Position numbers and translations under genes: made by a program. Below are positions 44,598 to 53,310 of a stretch of 53,487 nucleotides of DNA, piece by piece; the first letter of the stretch is position 1, and each line of letters starts with the position of its first letter. Source of the DNA: an uncultured Thermoguttaceae bacterium (GTDB taxonomy: Bacteria > Planctomycetota > Planctomycetia > Pirellulales > Thermoguttaceae); the NCBI GenBank assembly GCA_937951625.1, contig CALFBP010000030.1, positions 1 through 53,487 of the forward strand, written 5' to 3'. Below the pieces are notes generated by a model. It had not been told where the DNA came from, searched no databases, and saw nothing but the letters and a program-made list of their open reading frames with translations.

Positions 44598-46283
44598 TCA
44601 TGAGTGCGCTTGACTTCCCCCGCTGCATTCGACACTACGAAGAGGCTGGACAGAGCAGGGACGCTTTGGAAACTCAGGCTTCGAAACGAAAAAGGTGTGA
44701 GCGGCTCTCAGCAGGTGAGAGATCATTTGGGCGGGCATGGGGGTGGTCGCAATTGCGACCAGGGTGAGCGCTCCCCAAAGAAGTCCTAGAAGCGCAAGTC
44801 CACCAAAAAGGGAATGGGGCCAAACGACAAGAGATCGCAGAATTAGAGTGATCGTAGCTACCACGCACAACGGCTGGATAACGGAATAGCGAAGCCATTT
44901 CTTGAATTGGCAGGAGAGGAACCGCTGATGCATGCGCCACATGAGCAGTAAGGAGATCATAACGCGCACCACGACCCAGGCAGTTGCTGCGCCGACCCCG
45001 CTGGCATGGAGTACCGCAAAATAAAGAGCAGCGATCAGGATCGGTATACCGAGGAGATGCGCTTCGAGGACGAGTCGGGTGGAGCCGTAAGCCCACTGGA
45101 CGATGATGGGCACGTAGGTAATTGCACCAATCAATGCACCGCATGTCACGATCGAGAGAAGGGGAGAGACATGCCGCGCCAACACAGGATCACGGAGCCA
45201 TAGCTGGAGAAGTTCGGGCGCAAAGAGGATGCAAACCGCGGCCAAAGGGATTACTGTTACCGCGACCCACTGCGATGCCTGGTGGTAAAGAAGACTAATT
45301 CCGCGGGTATCGCCAAGGGCGGCCTTTCTCACAAAGCCGGGGAATGTACCGGTTGCGATCGGGTGATAGAACAAATAAAGACTGCCTGCCAAGGTCCAAG
45401 CAAGGTTATAATGAGCGAACTCTTCTAAGGGGAGCCATTTACTCAAGACAATCTTGTCTAACTGAACGAAAGCTAGAGTAGCTAGGGTGGCGCAGGTTAG
45501 CCCGGTGGTGAAACGCCCAACGCGATGAAGGATCGCCATGCGGAACACCGGCGGTTTTTTGTCTCGGGGCAGCACGTGCCATAACGTAAAAGCCGTTCCT
45601 GACACATGCAGCAGATTCGCTAAAACTTGCCAAGAAAAAAAAGCAAGAATGGAGGAATCTGCGAAAACAAGTACACAAGCAGCCCCCCCGTATCGGAAGG
45701 CTAGAAACGCGCTATTGAGCGCGTTGCAGAGGACGTGTCTTTCAAGTCCGAACAGTCCGCTCGTGTAAAACGTTACCGGCCATTGAAGGGCGATACTAAT
45801 ACCCATCAAGGCAACGGCCACGTGAATGGTTTGGCTCCGAAGACTTACGGCGTTGATCCAGTGACTGGCAATGAATCCGGATAGGCTTGCAATGGTCGCA
45901 CCAATGGTCGCAGCTATTAGCCAATAAATGATTTCGAGCGTGCGAACCGTGTCGCGCATGTCGCCCGCTTCATTTGGGATCCCAGAGCGCCGGGCCAGTT
46001 CACGATTCAGCGTGGTGCTGAAGCCGAAATCAAAAACGAAGAAGGCTGCCTGAAGCGTGGCATAAAATGCAAAGAGTCCGAACGCTTCGACCCCTAACCA
46101 TCGGACATAGAGGGGAATAACGGCCAAATTCAGCAGAGCCGCCCAACTTTTGCCGAAAAAGTTGGCTAACGTGTTTACCCAAATGCCGCCTAGTGCGAGC
46201 TGGTTCCCCGCAGCCACTGTGGTCGAAGCTCCTGCTTTTCCCGCCTGATGGGATTGCATGTGCGACGGGCTGCTTTCCGTCAT
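44598..46283 (-). CDS. Wzx-like polysaccharide flippase (MOP superfamily)
   Basis: The 561-residue membrane protein has about twelve to fourteen helices. The N-terminal block NTLANFFGKSWAALLNLAVI followed by PLYVRWLGVEAFGLFAFYAT is characteristic of Wzx/RfbX flippases that turn lipid-linked repeat units across the inner membrane. It heads the minus-strand polysaccharide cluster, with the polymerase 330 bases downstream. The first 25 residues are polar. The C-terminus after about residue 520 is an unusual hydrophilic tail. Base composition is strikingly AT-rich locally (for example 24 G+C of 60 at 45421-45480, counted by hand). Confidence 0.9.
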   Translation of the reverse strand: MTESSPSHMQSHQAGKAGASTTVAAGNQLALGGIWVNTLANFFGKSWAALLNLAVIPLYVRWLGVEAFGLFAFYATLQAAFFVFDFGFSTTLNRELARRSGIPNEAGDMRDTVRTLEIIYWLIAATIGATIASLSGFIASHWINAVSLRSQTIHVAVALMGISIALQWPVTFYTSGLFGLERHVLCNALNSAFLAFRYGGAACVLVFADSSILAFFSWQVLANLLHVSGTAFTLWHVLPRDKKPPVFRMAILHRVGRFTTGLTCATLATLAFVQLDKIVLSKWLPLEEFAHYNLAWTLAGSLYLFYHPIATGTFPGFVRKAALGDTRGISLLYHQASQWVAVTVIPLAAVCILFAPELLQLWLRDPVLARHVSPLLSIVTCGALIGAITYVPIIVQWAYGSTRLVLEAHLLGIPILIAALYFAVLHASGVGAATAWVVVRVMISLLLMWRMHQRFLSCQFKKWLRYSVIQPLCVVATITLILRSLVVWPHSLFGGLALLGLLWGALTLVAIATTPMPAQMISHLLRAAHTFFVSKPEFPKRPCSVQPLRSVECSGGSQAHS

Positions 46284-46446
46284 GAGCGATCACTCGGCCT
46301 AAGGCACTTGGTGGTACGTGAAGCCAACTGCATTGCTCGGGAAGTTCCGCCTCATTAAGGGAACCGACTCCGCTCAACGAACTACTCAAAAAGTGCGGTA
46401 CTCTAGCAAACCAATTGAACGCACGCAAGGCCAAGAGGTTCCATAC
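46284..46446. other. upstream region of the polysaccharide cluster
   Basis: This is where the promoter for the wzx-headed cluster should lie. No gene is seen, and no clear promoter hexamers were found by eye. Confidence 0.25.
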
Positions 46447-46526
46447 GGGAAACAGGGAAACAGGGAAACACGGGAAAAATACGGGAGCATGGGAGCATCG
46501 GAGCATCTGAGAGCATGCGGGGGCAT
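46447..46526. repeat. short tandem octamer repeats
   Basis: GGGAAACA is repeated three times without change (46447-46470), followed by a degenerate copy. After a short break, GGGAGCAT occurs twice exactly (46483-46498), then CGGAGCAT and two longer degenerate units ending in GCAT. The array lies between aceE and the wzx-like gene. The remainder to 46984 shows no gene. Confidence 0.8.
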
Positions 46527-46984
46527 GGGAGGCACGCCGGGACATTAACGGCATTTGGAGGCATGCCTGATTGCAAGGGTGTGCTAGGAGCTAAGTTGGG
46601 GACTTGGGGCCGGCGATCACCCCGAGCATCATGTCCCCTAGAAGGTTTTGTCAAGCTAGGGAGGAAGTCTTCGGGGTATCGTATGTGCGCTCCGTACCTG
46701 CAACCCGAGATTGGATGGCTCAAAGTTGGGTAGCAAGCGCAAGATGCGTTGAAAGGACAATGTCCGATATTCCTGCGGGAGCCCGCCAGGCCAACTGATG
46801 CCAGAATCCCCGTCGCTTCCTGCCCAAGGTCCGAGCGGCTTTAGCAGGGCCCGGTGAGTGGCTATTTCAACCAAAAAGAGCACTCTTTCGCCCACCGCGA
46901 GAAGTGAGCGGTTAGACAAATTGCGTAGAAAGCGTAGGGTGCGGGAGATTTTGGAACGGCATCGCCAGGCAGGTGTTGGGAGAT

Positions 46985-49690
46985 TCACACCCTTGCGGGA
47001 TTAGGTTTCTCGGGATCGAGGCCCAGTTGTCGCGCCGCGGCGTGAACGTTGGATTTGTTATAACGCCCTTGTTCGGCCAGGGCATTCAACGCCGCCAAGG
47101 CGATGTTTTCCGCGTCGACCTCGAAAAATCGCCGCAAGCGAGCCCGATCCTCGCTGCGGCCGAAGCCGTCGGTCCCGAGCACCGTGTACGGTTGGGGAAC
47201 CCAGGGCGCGATGGAGAGGCCGAGTGCGGCGACGTAATCCAGGGCAGCTACGACGGGGCCGTCGCGCCCTTTCAAGACCTGCGTCACGTAGGGCGTGCGG
47301 GGCGGTTCTTCCGGATGGAGGCGGTTCCAACGCTGACAGTCCCGGGCATCCTCGTAAAGGGCTTTGTAGCTGGTCACACTGAACACGGTACTGGAGACGC
47401 CGAACTGTGATTCCAAGAGATCTTGGGCCCGGAGCGCCTCGCGCAAGATCGCCCCGCTGCCGAACAATTGCACCTTGGGCTTTTGGGAGCCTAGGTCGCG
47501 ATCCGACAGGGGGTAGATGCCGCGGCAGATGCCTTCTGTGGAGCCCATCGGCAGGACGGGATGTTCGTAGTTTTCATTCATCAAGGTGACGTAGTAGAAC
47601 ACGTCTTCCTTCTCGTAATACATCCGGCGGATACCGTCGAGGATGATGACGGACATTTCGTAGGCATAGCAGGGGTCGTAGGCCTGGACCGTGGGGTAGG
47701 ACAGGGCGGTCAGGTGGCTGTTTCCGTCCTGGTGCTGGAGGCCCTCGCCGGCCAAGGTCGTGCGCCCCGCCGTACCGCCGAGCAGGAATCCCCGGCAACG
47801 CATGTCGCCCGCGGCCCAAATCAAGTCGCCGATCCGCTGGAAACCGAACATCGAGTAGTAAATGAAGAAGGGGATCATCGGCACGCCATGACTCGAGTGG
47901 GCACTGGCGGCGGCGATGAACGAGGCCATGGAGCCCGCTTCGGTGATCCCTTCTTCGAGGATCTGCCCATCCCTCGCCTCTCGGTAATACAGCACGGTGT
48001 CCGAATCCACCGGTTCGTAGAGTTGGCCCACGTGCGAGTAAATGCCGAATTGGCGGAATAGGGCCTCCATGCCGAAGGTGCGGGCCTCATCCGGGACGAT
48101 GGGGACGACGTAGCGACCGATATTCTTGTCGCGCATCAGTCTAGCCAACAAGCGGACGAAGGCCATGGTGGTGGAGACCGGGCGTCCCTCGCTGCCCGCA
48201 AAAAACTCCGCGTAGTCCTCCCATTTCGGCGGTTTGAGCACGATCTTCGCCCGGCCGCGACTGGGGACGGGACCGCCGAGTTCCTTGCGGCGGGCGCGGA
48301 GGTACTGGATTTCGGGACTATTGTCGGGCGGCCGATAGAACGGAGCCTCGGCCACCTGATCTTCTGGAATGGGGATGTCGAAGCGGGCCCGGAATTCCCG
48401 TAGCTCGTCTTCGTTGAGCTTTTTCTGCTGGTGCGTGACGTTGCGTCCCTCCCCGGCCTCGCCCATACCGTAACCCTTGATCGTCTTGGCGAGGATTACG
48501 GTGGGAGCGTCCCGGCATTCGACCGCGGCTTTGTAGGCCGCGTAGACCTTCACGGGATCGTGGCCGCCGCGTTTGAGCCGTCGGATCTGTTCATCGGTCA
48601 GATCGGCGACGAGCGATTCCAGCCGAGGGTCCACGCCGAAAAAGTGTTTGCGGATGTAGCTGCCTGGCATGACCGTGTATTTTTGATATTGACCATCAAC
48701 CACTTCGGTCATGCGGCGGACGAGCACGCCATCGGCGTCCTTGGCCAATAGGGGGTCCCAATCCGAACCCCAGATGACTTTGATCACGTTCCAGCCCGCG
48801 CCGCGAAACGCCCCTTCCAGCTCTTGGATGATCTTACCGTTGCCGCGGACCGGCCCGTCCAGACGTTGGAGATTGCAGTTGACCACGAAGATCAGATTGT
48901 TGAGTTTCTCGCGTCCGGCGAGGGTGATGGCACCCAGGGTTTCTGGTTCATCGCATTCGCCGTCGCCGAGGAATGCCCACACGCGCGACTCGGCGGCGTC
49001 GGGCTTGATCCCCCGGTCGGCCAGATAATGATTGAACCGGGCTTGATAGATGGCCATGATCGGCCCCAGGCCCATGGACACGGTGGGAAACTCCCAGAAG
49101 TCGGGCATGAGCCACGGGTGCGGGTAGGAAGAGAGGCCGCCGCCGGGCGCAAGTTCGCGGCGGAAGTTCCTCAGTTGCTCCTCGGTGATGCGTCCTTCGA
49201 GGAACGCCCGAGCGTAAATCCCCGGCGCGGCGTGCCCTTGCACGTAAACCTGGTCGGGCGGCCTAGTCCCCTGTTTTCCCCGGAAGAAGTGGTTGAAAGC
49301 CACTTCATACAGCGTGGCTGCCGAGGCGAAGGTCGAAATGTGACCGCCAATTCCCGAGCTTTCCCGATTCGCCCGAACCACCATCGCCATGGCGTTCCAT
49401 CGAATGAGGCTTTTGATCCGGCGCTCCAAAGCACGATCGCCAGGATAGGGTGGTTCTTGGTCCGCCGGAATGGTGTTGACATACGGGGTCGTGGCGACGG
49501 ATGCACATCGTACCCCCCGGTTGAACGCAGTTTCCTGCACTCGTTGCAAAAGAAACGCTGCCCGTTCCGGTCCGGCGGTCTGAATCACCGACGCGATGGC
49601 GTCCTGCCATTCGGCGGTCTCTTGAGGATCGACATCTACTTGCGGAGCAATCAAGTCGCTTGCCAACTCCGATGCGGATTCTGGAGCCAT
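46985..49690 (-). CDS. aceE: pyruvate dehydrogenase E1 component, homodimeric
   Basis: AceE decarboxylates pyruvate with thiamin diphosphate and hands the acetyl group to the lipoyl E2 of the pyruvate dehydrogenase complex. The 901-residue product matches the single-chain E1 of about 890 residues. Visible features are ESSGIGGHISTFASAATLYE with the catalytic His region, FLGDGECDEPETLGAI ending in VVNCNLQRLDGPVRGN (thiamin motif), KTIKGYGMGEAGEGRNVTHQ, the pyrimidine domain with GITEAGSMASF (catalytic Glu), and the transketolase C-terminal domain. The ATG at 49690 is preferred over a GTG at 49741. No aceF or lpd gene is adjacent. It is separate from the E1 alpha/beta pair in the polysaccharide cluster. 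Confidence 0.96.
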   Translation of the reverse strand: MAPESASELASDLIAPQVDVDPQETAEWQDAIASVIQTAGPERAAFLLQRVQETAFNRGVRCASVATTPYVNTIPADQEPPYPGDRALERRIKSLIRWNAMAMVVRANRESSGIGGHISTFASAATLYEVAFNHFFRGKQGTRPPDQVYVQGHAAPGIYARAFLEGRITEEQLRNFRRELAPGGGLSSYPHPWLMPDFWEFPTVSMGLGPIMAIYQARFNHYLADRGIKPDAAESRVWAFLGDGECDEPETLGAITLAGREKLNNLIFVVNCNLQRLDGPVRGNGKIIQELEGAFRGAGWNVIKVIWGSDWDPLLAKDADGVLVRRMTEVVDGQYQKYTVMPGSYIRKHFFGVDPRLESLVADLTDEQIRRLKRGGHDPVKVYAAYKAAVECRDAPTVILAKTIKGYGMGEAGEGRNVTHQQKKLNEDELREFRARFDIPIPEDQVAEAPFYRPPDNSPEIQYLRARRKELGGPVPSRGRAKIVLKPPKWEDYAEFFAGSEGRPVSTTMAFVRLLARLMRDKNIGRYVVPIVPDEARTFGMEALFRQFGIYSHVGQLYEPVDSDTVLYYREARDGQILEEGITEAGSMASFIAAASAHSSHGVPMIPFFIYYSMFGFQRIGDLIWAAGDMRCRGFLLGGTAGRTTLAGEGLQHQDGNSHLTALSYPTVQAYDPCYAYEMSVIILDGIRRMYYEKEDVFYYVTLMNENYEHPVLPMGSTEGICRGIYPLSDRDLGSQKPKVQLFGSGAILREALRAQDLLESQFGVSSTVFSVTSYKALYEDARDCQRWNRLHPEEPPRTPYVTQVLKGRDGPVVAALDYVAALGLSIAPWVPQPYTVLGTDGFGRSEDRARLRRFFEVDAENIALAALNALAEQGRYNKSNVHAAARQLGLDPEKPNPARV

Positions 49691-50100
49691 GGTTGCACCT
49701 GAGCCTTGGTGTTCGAGAATCGAGGCAACGGGTTCGATCACGCCGGGCGGCCTTCGGCATGCGTGTTCTCAGGACGTCGCCCGCCGCGGCAATCTGGACC
49801 ATAATAGGGGTGCTGGACCGGAGCGTCAAACCCTCTTGATTTCTGTCCTACGGACGGGACCGTTGCAAGACGGCCTGCAATAAACTGTCGGCTGCGTCAA
49901 GTTTTTACTCCCATGCGAAGATGGACAGCGAAAGGTGGCCTTTGTTGCAAAAAAGACTGCGGTTGCCCAAATGTATTCGCGGGAAATATACTTCGAGCGA
50001 GTGGGAGTCAGTTTCTCACGAAAGCGACCTTGTCGCCACCGCAGCGGACCAAACAAAGGGTTCGTCGTGCTGGCGAGTTTTCGAAGGCGGAGACAATACG
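49691..50100. other. intergenic region between divergent aceE and a ceramidase-family gene
   Basis: The 410 bases hold divergent promoters but no gene I can support. An in-frame extension of the downstream gene back to 49921 is open, but its residues look random and lack a signal peptide. Confidence 0.35.
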
Positions 50101-51528
50101 ATGCGATGGGCGCTGGCGACCCTCCTTGTTCTCGTGAGCTTTGCTTGGTTTGGGGCGGCGGATGAGCCGGGCTGGCAGGCCGGCATTGGCCGCCGCGTGA
50201 TCACGCCGCAAACCCCGGTGTGGTTGGCTGGCTACGCGACGCGACGCGTGCCGGACGGGAAACTGCACGACCTTTGGGTCAAGGTTCTCGCCCTCCGCGA
50301 CGCCGACGGCAAGCGCGTCGTCTTGGCGACCACGGATCACATGGGGATGTCGAAGACCATCTATGAGAGCCTGGTGGCCAAGGTCCAGCGCGATTTCGGT
50401 CTGAGTCGCGCTGATTTCATGCTCACGTTCTCGCACAACCATTGCGGACCTGTGCTCAAAGACGACCTGGTCGATTACTATCCCTTGGATGAGGAGCAGC
50501 GGCGGCTGGTCGCGGAATACTCGGACTGGATGGAGGATCAGATCGTGCAGGCAGTTGGCGAGGCCTTGAACGGCCTCCAGCCTGCGCGGCTTTTCATGGG
50601 GAACGGAAAATGCACATTCGCCGTCAATCGGCGCGACAACGTGGAGGCCGAGGTACCGAAGTTGCGGGCCGAAGGTAAGCCGCTTCGGGGCGTGGTGGAT
50701 CACGATGTTCCCGTTTTGGCGATCCGTGATGTCCAAGGCAAGCTGCTGGGCGTTGTGTTTGGGTACGCCTGCCATCCCACGACCCTCGCTTGGAACACTT
50801 GGTGCGGCGACTACCCTGGCTTTGCCCAGCTCAATTTGGAGGGCCGCCATCCGGGCTGCTCGGCCATGTTCTTCAACGCCTGCGGCGGCGATCAGAACCC
50901 CATCCCACGGCGGAGCGTGGAACTCTGCGCGCGGTACGGCAACATGCTTGCCGACGCCGTGGAAGAGGTGCTCGCCCGGCCCATGCAGCCGCTATCCGGC
51001 AAGCTTCGATCGGCATTCGAGTTCGTGGACCTGCCCTACGAGGAACTTGTGACTCGCGAAAAGCTGCTGCCTATCGCCGCAGGCCCGAGCCCGCTCCATG
51101 CCCGCTGGGCGCAGCGGATGTTGAAGTTGATCGAGGCCAACGTCGCCTTCCCCACCTCGTACCCCTATCCCGTGCAAGCGTGGCGCCTCGGAGAGGGGCT
51201 ATTGCTGATTGGGCTTGGGGGCGAAGCGGTGGTGGACTACTCGCTTCGGTTCAAGCGGGAATTCGGGCCGGGGGTTTGGGTCTGTGGCTACGCGAACGAT
51301 CTGGTGGCGTACATCCCTTCGCGCCGGGTTTGGAACGAGGGCGGCTACGAGGGCGGTCCGCATCTGGATGAGTATGGTCGCCCGGCTTGGCGGTGGACTG
51401 GCGACGTCGAGGACCGCATTGCCGCGGCCGTGCGCCGGGTCGTTCAAAGCGTGCGCTGGACTCCGGCTGCGCCGCCGGGCGGCCCTTCAGCAGCGAAGGC
51501 AGCCCCCGAAGTTGTTCCCGCGCGGTAG
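50101..51528 (+). CDS. Sec-exported neutral/alkaline ceramidase-family protein
   Basis: The 475-residue protein has a Sec signal peptide (MRWALATLLVLVSFAWFGAA) and the ceramidase-family N-terminal domain. GIGRRVITPQTPVWLAGY is the first strand, TTDHMGM the acidic site, FSHNHCGP (His112, His114) the zinc-site motif, and FGYACHPTTL and FFNACGGDQNP the later conserved blocks. Like its paralogue at 29860-31263 it lacks the C-terminal domain of true ceramidases. The start is fixed by the signal peptide and GGAGA upstream. The 3' end overlaps the convergent membrane-protein gene by 85 bases. Confidence 0.88.
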   Translation: MRWALATLLVLVSFAWFGAADEPGWQAGIGRRVITPQTPVWLAGYATRRVPDGKLHDLWVKVLALRDADGKRVVLATTDHMGMSKTIYESLVAKVQRDFGLSRADFMLTFSHNHCGPVLKDDLVDYYPLDEEQRRLVAEYSDWMEDQIVQAVGEALNGLQPARLFMGNGKCTFAVNRRDNVEAEVPKLRAEGKPLRGVVDHDVPVLAIRDVQGKLLGVVFGYACHPTTLAWNTWCGDYPGFAQLNLEGRHPGCSAMFFNACGGDQNPIPRRSVELCARYGNMLADAVEEVLARPMQPLSGKLRSAFEFVDLPYEELVTREKLLPIAAGPSPLHARWAQRMLKLIEANVAFPTSYPYPVQAWRLGEGLLLIGLGGEAVVDYSLRFKREFGPGVWVCGYANDLVAYIPSRRVWNEGGYEGGPHLDEYGRPAWRWTGDVEDRIAAAVRRVVQSVRWTPAAPPGGPSAAKAAPEVVPAR

Positions 51529-52994
51529 TAGATTTGAGCATTGTCGTCGCGATAGACTTGCTTCCAGCCGGGCAAGGTAGGCATGTGCTTGCTGACGGGC
51601 AGGGCGTTGGGCACGAGCACTGCGTCTGGCTGCTCGACCGCCAGTACGGCCTGCCAACCGTCCAGGGCCCGATAGAAGATCGAGTTGCGTTCCAGGCTGC
51701 CCGGCGGATAGGCCACCTCGTAGCGGCTGTCGATCGACACTTTCACGTCGGGATAGAGCCGCCAACTCACGTAAGCACCCCAGTCGAAGGGGACCATGAG
51801 CTTGCCACGGAAGCCGGTTCGGGCCAGAAAGTCCACGGCGCCGAGGGGATAGATCGGGTGATTGCCAAACCTGGGGATGGGTTGGTCGGGGACTCGCAGT
51901 AGCCACGGTTTGCTCAATAGGAGCGGTGGGGCGGAGACTGCCAGCATGGCAACATAGAACGCTGCGAGTGGCCTCGCCCTCTCTAGATATTTTCGGCGGA
52001 GGACCTGTCCGAGAGGCGTCGCTTCGAAGCTGGCTGGCAGGTAACAAAGCCAGGCGATCGCGTAAAAGTTCAACAGTCGCGTCGATTTCACCGCAAAGGC
52101 GGCGCAGACGAGGATCGTGAGCAACCCGCGCACATTGCGGAACCCGACGTGCCGAACAGTGTAGCCCAACAGCAGGAGCGACAGGAGGAAAAGTCCGATC
52201 TGGTGCGGCTCGCCATTGCGCCATAGCGGCCCCCATTCGTCAATCAACGGCCGCGGCATGAGGGCCGCTGAGGCGAGATAGTCATAGTAGTGGAGCCCGT
52301 ACGGGTTGACGGCGATCAACCCGAGCATCGCCCCCCCGGCCAGCAGCAGGTGAACATGCGGCTCGCGGCGTGCCATCTGTTCCAGCCAGTAGAGGAAGAA
52401 GATGCCCGAGCCGACGAGGAATCCCGCGTGGACGTTGAGCCAAACAACGTAGAGCGGCATCCAGACAAGCAACCACTTGCGGTCGCCCTGTCGGTCGCGG
52501 TCCAGCCAGTAGAGCAGGCACGCTGTCAAGAGATAGGAGTACACCTGCGCGCGGAGGGTCGAGAAACCTCGGTCGGCTAGGAGCACGGCCATTGCCGCAA
52601 GAAGACCGAAGACTCCCAGACTGGCCCCCCGTCGCGACGCACAGAGCCAGCACACCGCGCCCAACCCGAAAGCCAGCACATACTTGATCAGCACGATACT
52701 AGGCTCTCCGAGGGAGTTCACCGCGCAAAACGCCACTATGCCGGCGCCCCATTCGTGATGCACCACCGGATAGTTGGTCGGAGTGTAGGCGAATCGGTCT
52801 TCTCGAGGGATGCGGCCACTGGCGAAAATCTCGCGAGCCAGGGCCATCTCGTGCCAAAGGTCCACGTCGGCCACGTTATTCGAGATGCGGTAAGCAAAAC
52901 TGATCCCCAAGGCAAGCAGGATCAACACCGGCAGGAACCGGTGCCGCGGTGTCGCACAAGCGCCGGGGAAACTGGTCTCACACACAGGTCGCAT
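51444..52994 (-). CDS. multi-pass membrane protein, GT-C-like
   Basis: The 516-residue protein has about ten hydrophobic helices and a C-terminal soluble region. After the first helix comes ADVDLWHEMALAREI, acidic residues (Asp43, Asp45) in the first extracytoplasmic loop, a position used by GT-C glycosyltransferases such as PMT and STT3. The region ending PFDWGAYVSWRLYPDVKVSI with DSRYEVAYP resembles large planctomycete membrane proteins of this kind. Transfer of a lipid-linked sugar to a protein or lipid is plausible but unproven. The last 25 residues (Gly/Ala/Pro-rich) are encoded opposite the ceramidase-family gene. Confidence 0.75.
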   Translation of the reverse strand: MRPVCETSFPGACATPRHRFLPVLILLALGISFAYRISNNVADVDLWHEMALAREIFASGRIPREDRFAYTPTNYPVVHHEWGAGIVAFCAVNSLGEPSIVLIKYVLAFGLGAVCWLCASRRGASLGVFGLLAAMAVLLADRGFSTLRAQVYSYLLTACLLYWLDRDRQGDRKWLLVWMPLYVVWLNVHAGFLVGSGIFFLYWLEQMARREPHVHLLLAGGAMLGLIAVNPYGLHYYDYLASAALMPRPLIDEWGPLWRNGEPHQIGLFLLSLLLLGYTVRHVGFRNVRGLLTILVCAAFAVKSTRLLNFYAIAWLCYLPASFEATPLGQVLRRKYLERARPLAAFYVAMLAVSAPPLLLSKPWLLRVPDQPIPRFGNHPIYPLGAVDFLARTGFRGKLMVPFDWGAYVSWRLYPDVKVSIDSRYEVAYPPGSLERNSIFYRALDGWQAVLAVEQPDAVLVPNALPVSKHMPTLPGWKQVYRDDNAQIYYRAGTTSGAAFAAEGPPGGAAGVQRTL

Positions 52995-53272
52995 CGTCGC
53001 GAGGTGATGTGGAGCGGAGCGAAACCAATCGACCTCTTGGAAAGCCTAGCTTACCGCCCACGTTTGAGGTGCTCAGCACTTCGCACCGCCGACAGAATCC
53101 GCTTTCCAGCTTTGAGTTAGAACGATCCGCTCACAAACAGCGTGCCGCTGAGCGATCCACGAGCGAAAGGCTGTCGGGCAAGCGAGGGCCTTTCATCGCC
53201 GCGCCGCTTTGGGGGTTGAAAGGACTGGCGCCTTTTGCCGGAACGGCTGTTCGGGTGCTTTGCACAAAAGTG
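52995..53272. other. intergenic region
   Basis: No gene is recognised. A 100-codon minus-strand frame covering this area and part of the next gene in another frame has no family features. Confidence 0.3.
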
Positions 53273-53302
53273 CCCATCCCCTTTTCCATCGAACGGGATG
53301 GG
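53273..53302 (-). terminator. intrinsic terminator-like hairpin after the partial membrane protein gene
   Basis: CCCATCCC and GGGATGGG form a perfect 8-bp stem with a 14-base loop, eight bases downstream of the stop codon on the minus strand, followed by CACTTTTG. The T-tract is short, so termination is probable rather than certain. Confidence 0.5.
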
Positions 53303-53310
53303 ATTTCGCG

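Noticed and set aside
46447-46526. CRISPR array
   Set aside because: Repeats are 8 bases and contiguous, with no spacers and no cas genes.
46030-46554. Minus-strand frame over the octamer repeats and the wzx start
   Set aside because: Its protein (FFPCFPVSLFPV) is just the translation of the tandem repeats and it overlaps a well-supported gene.
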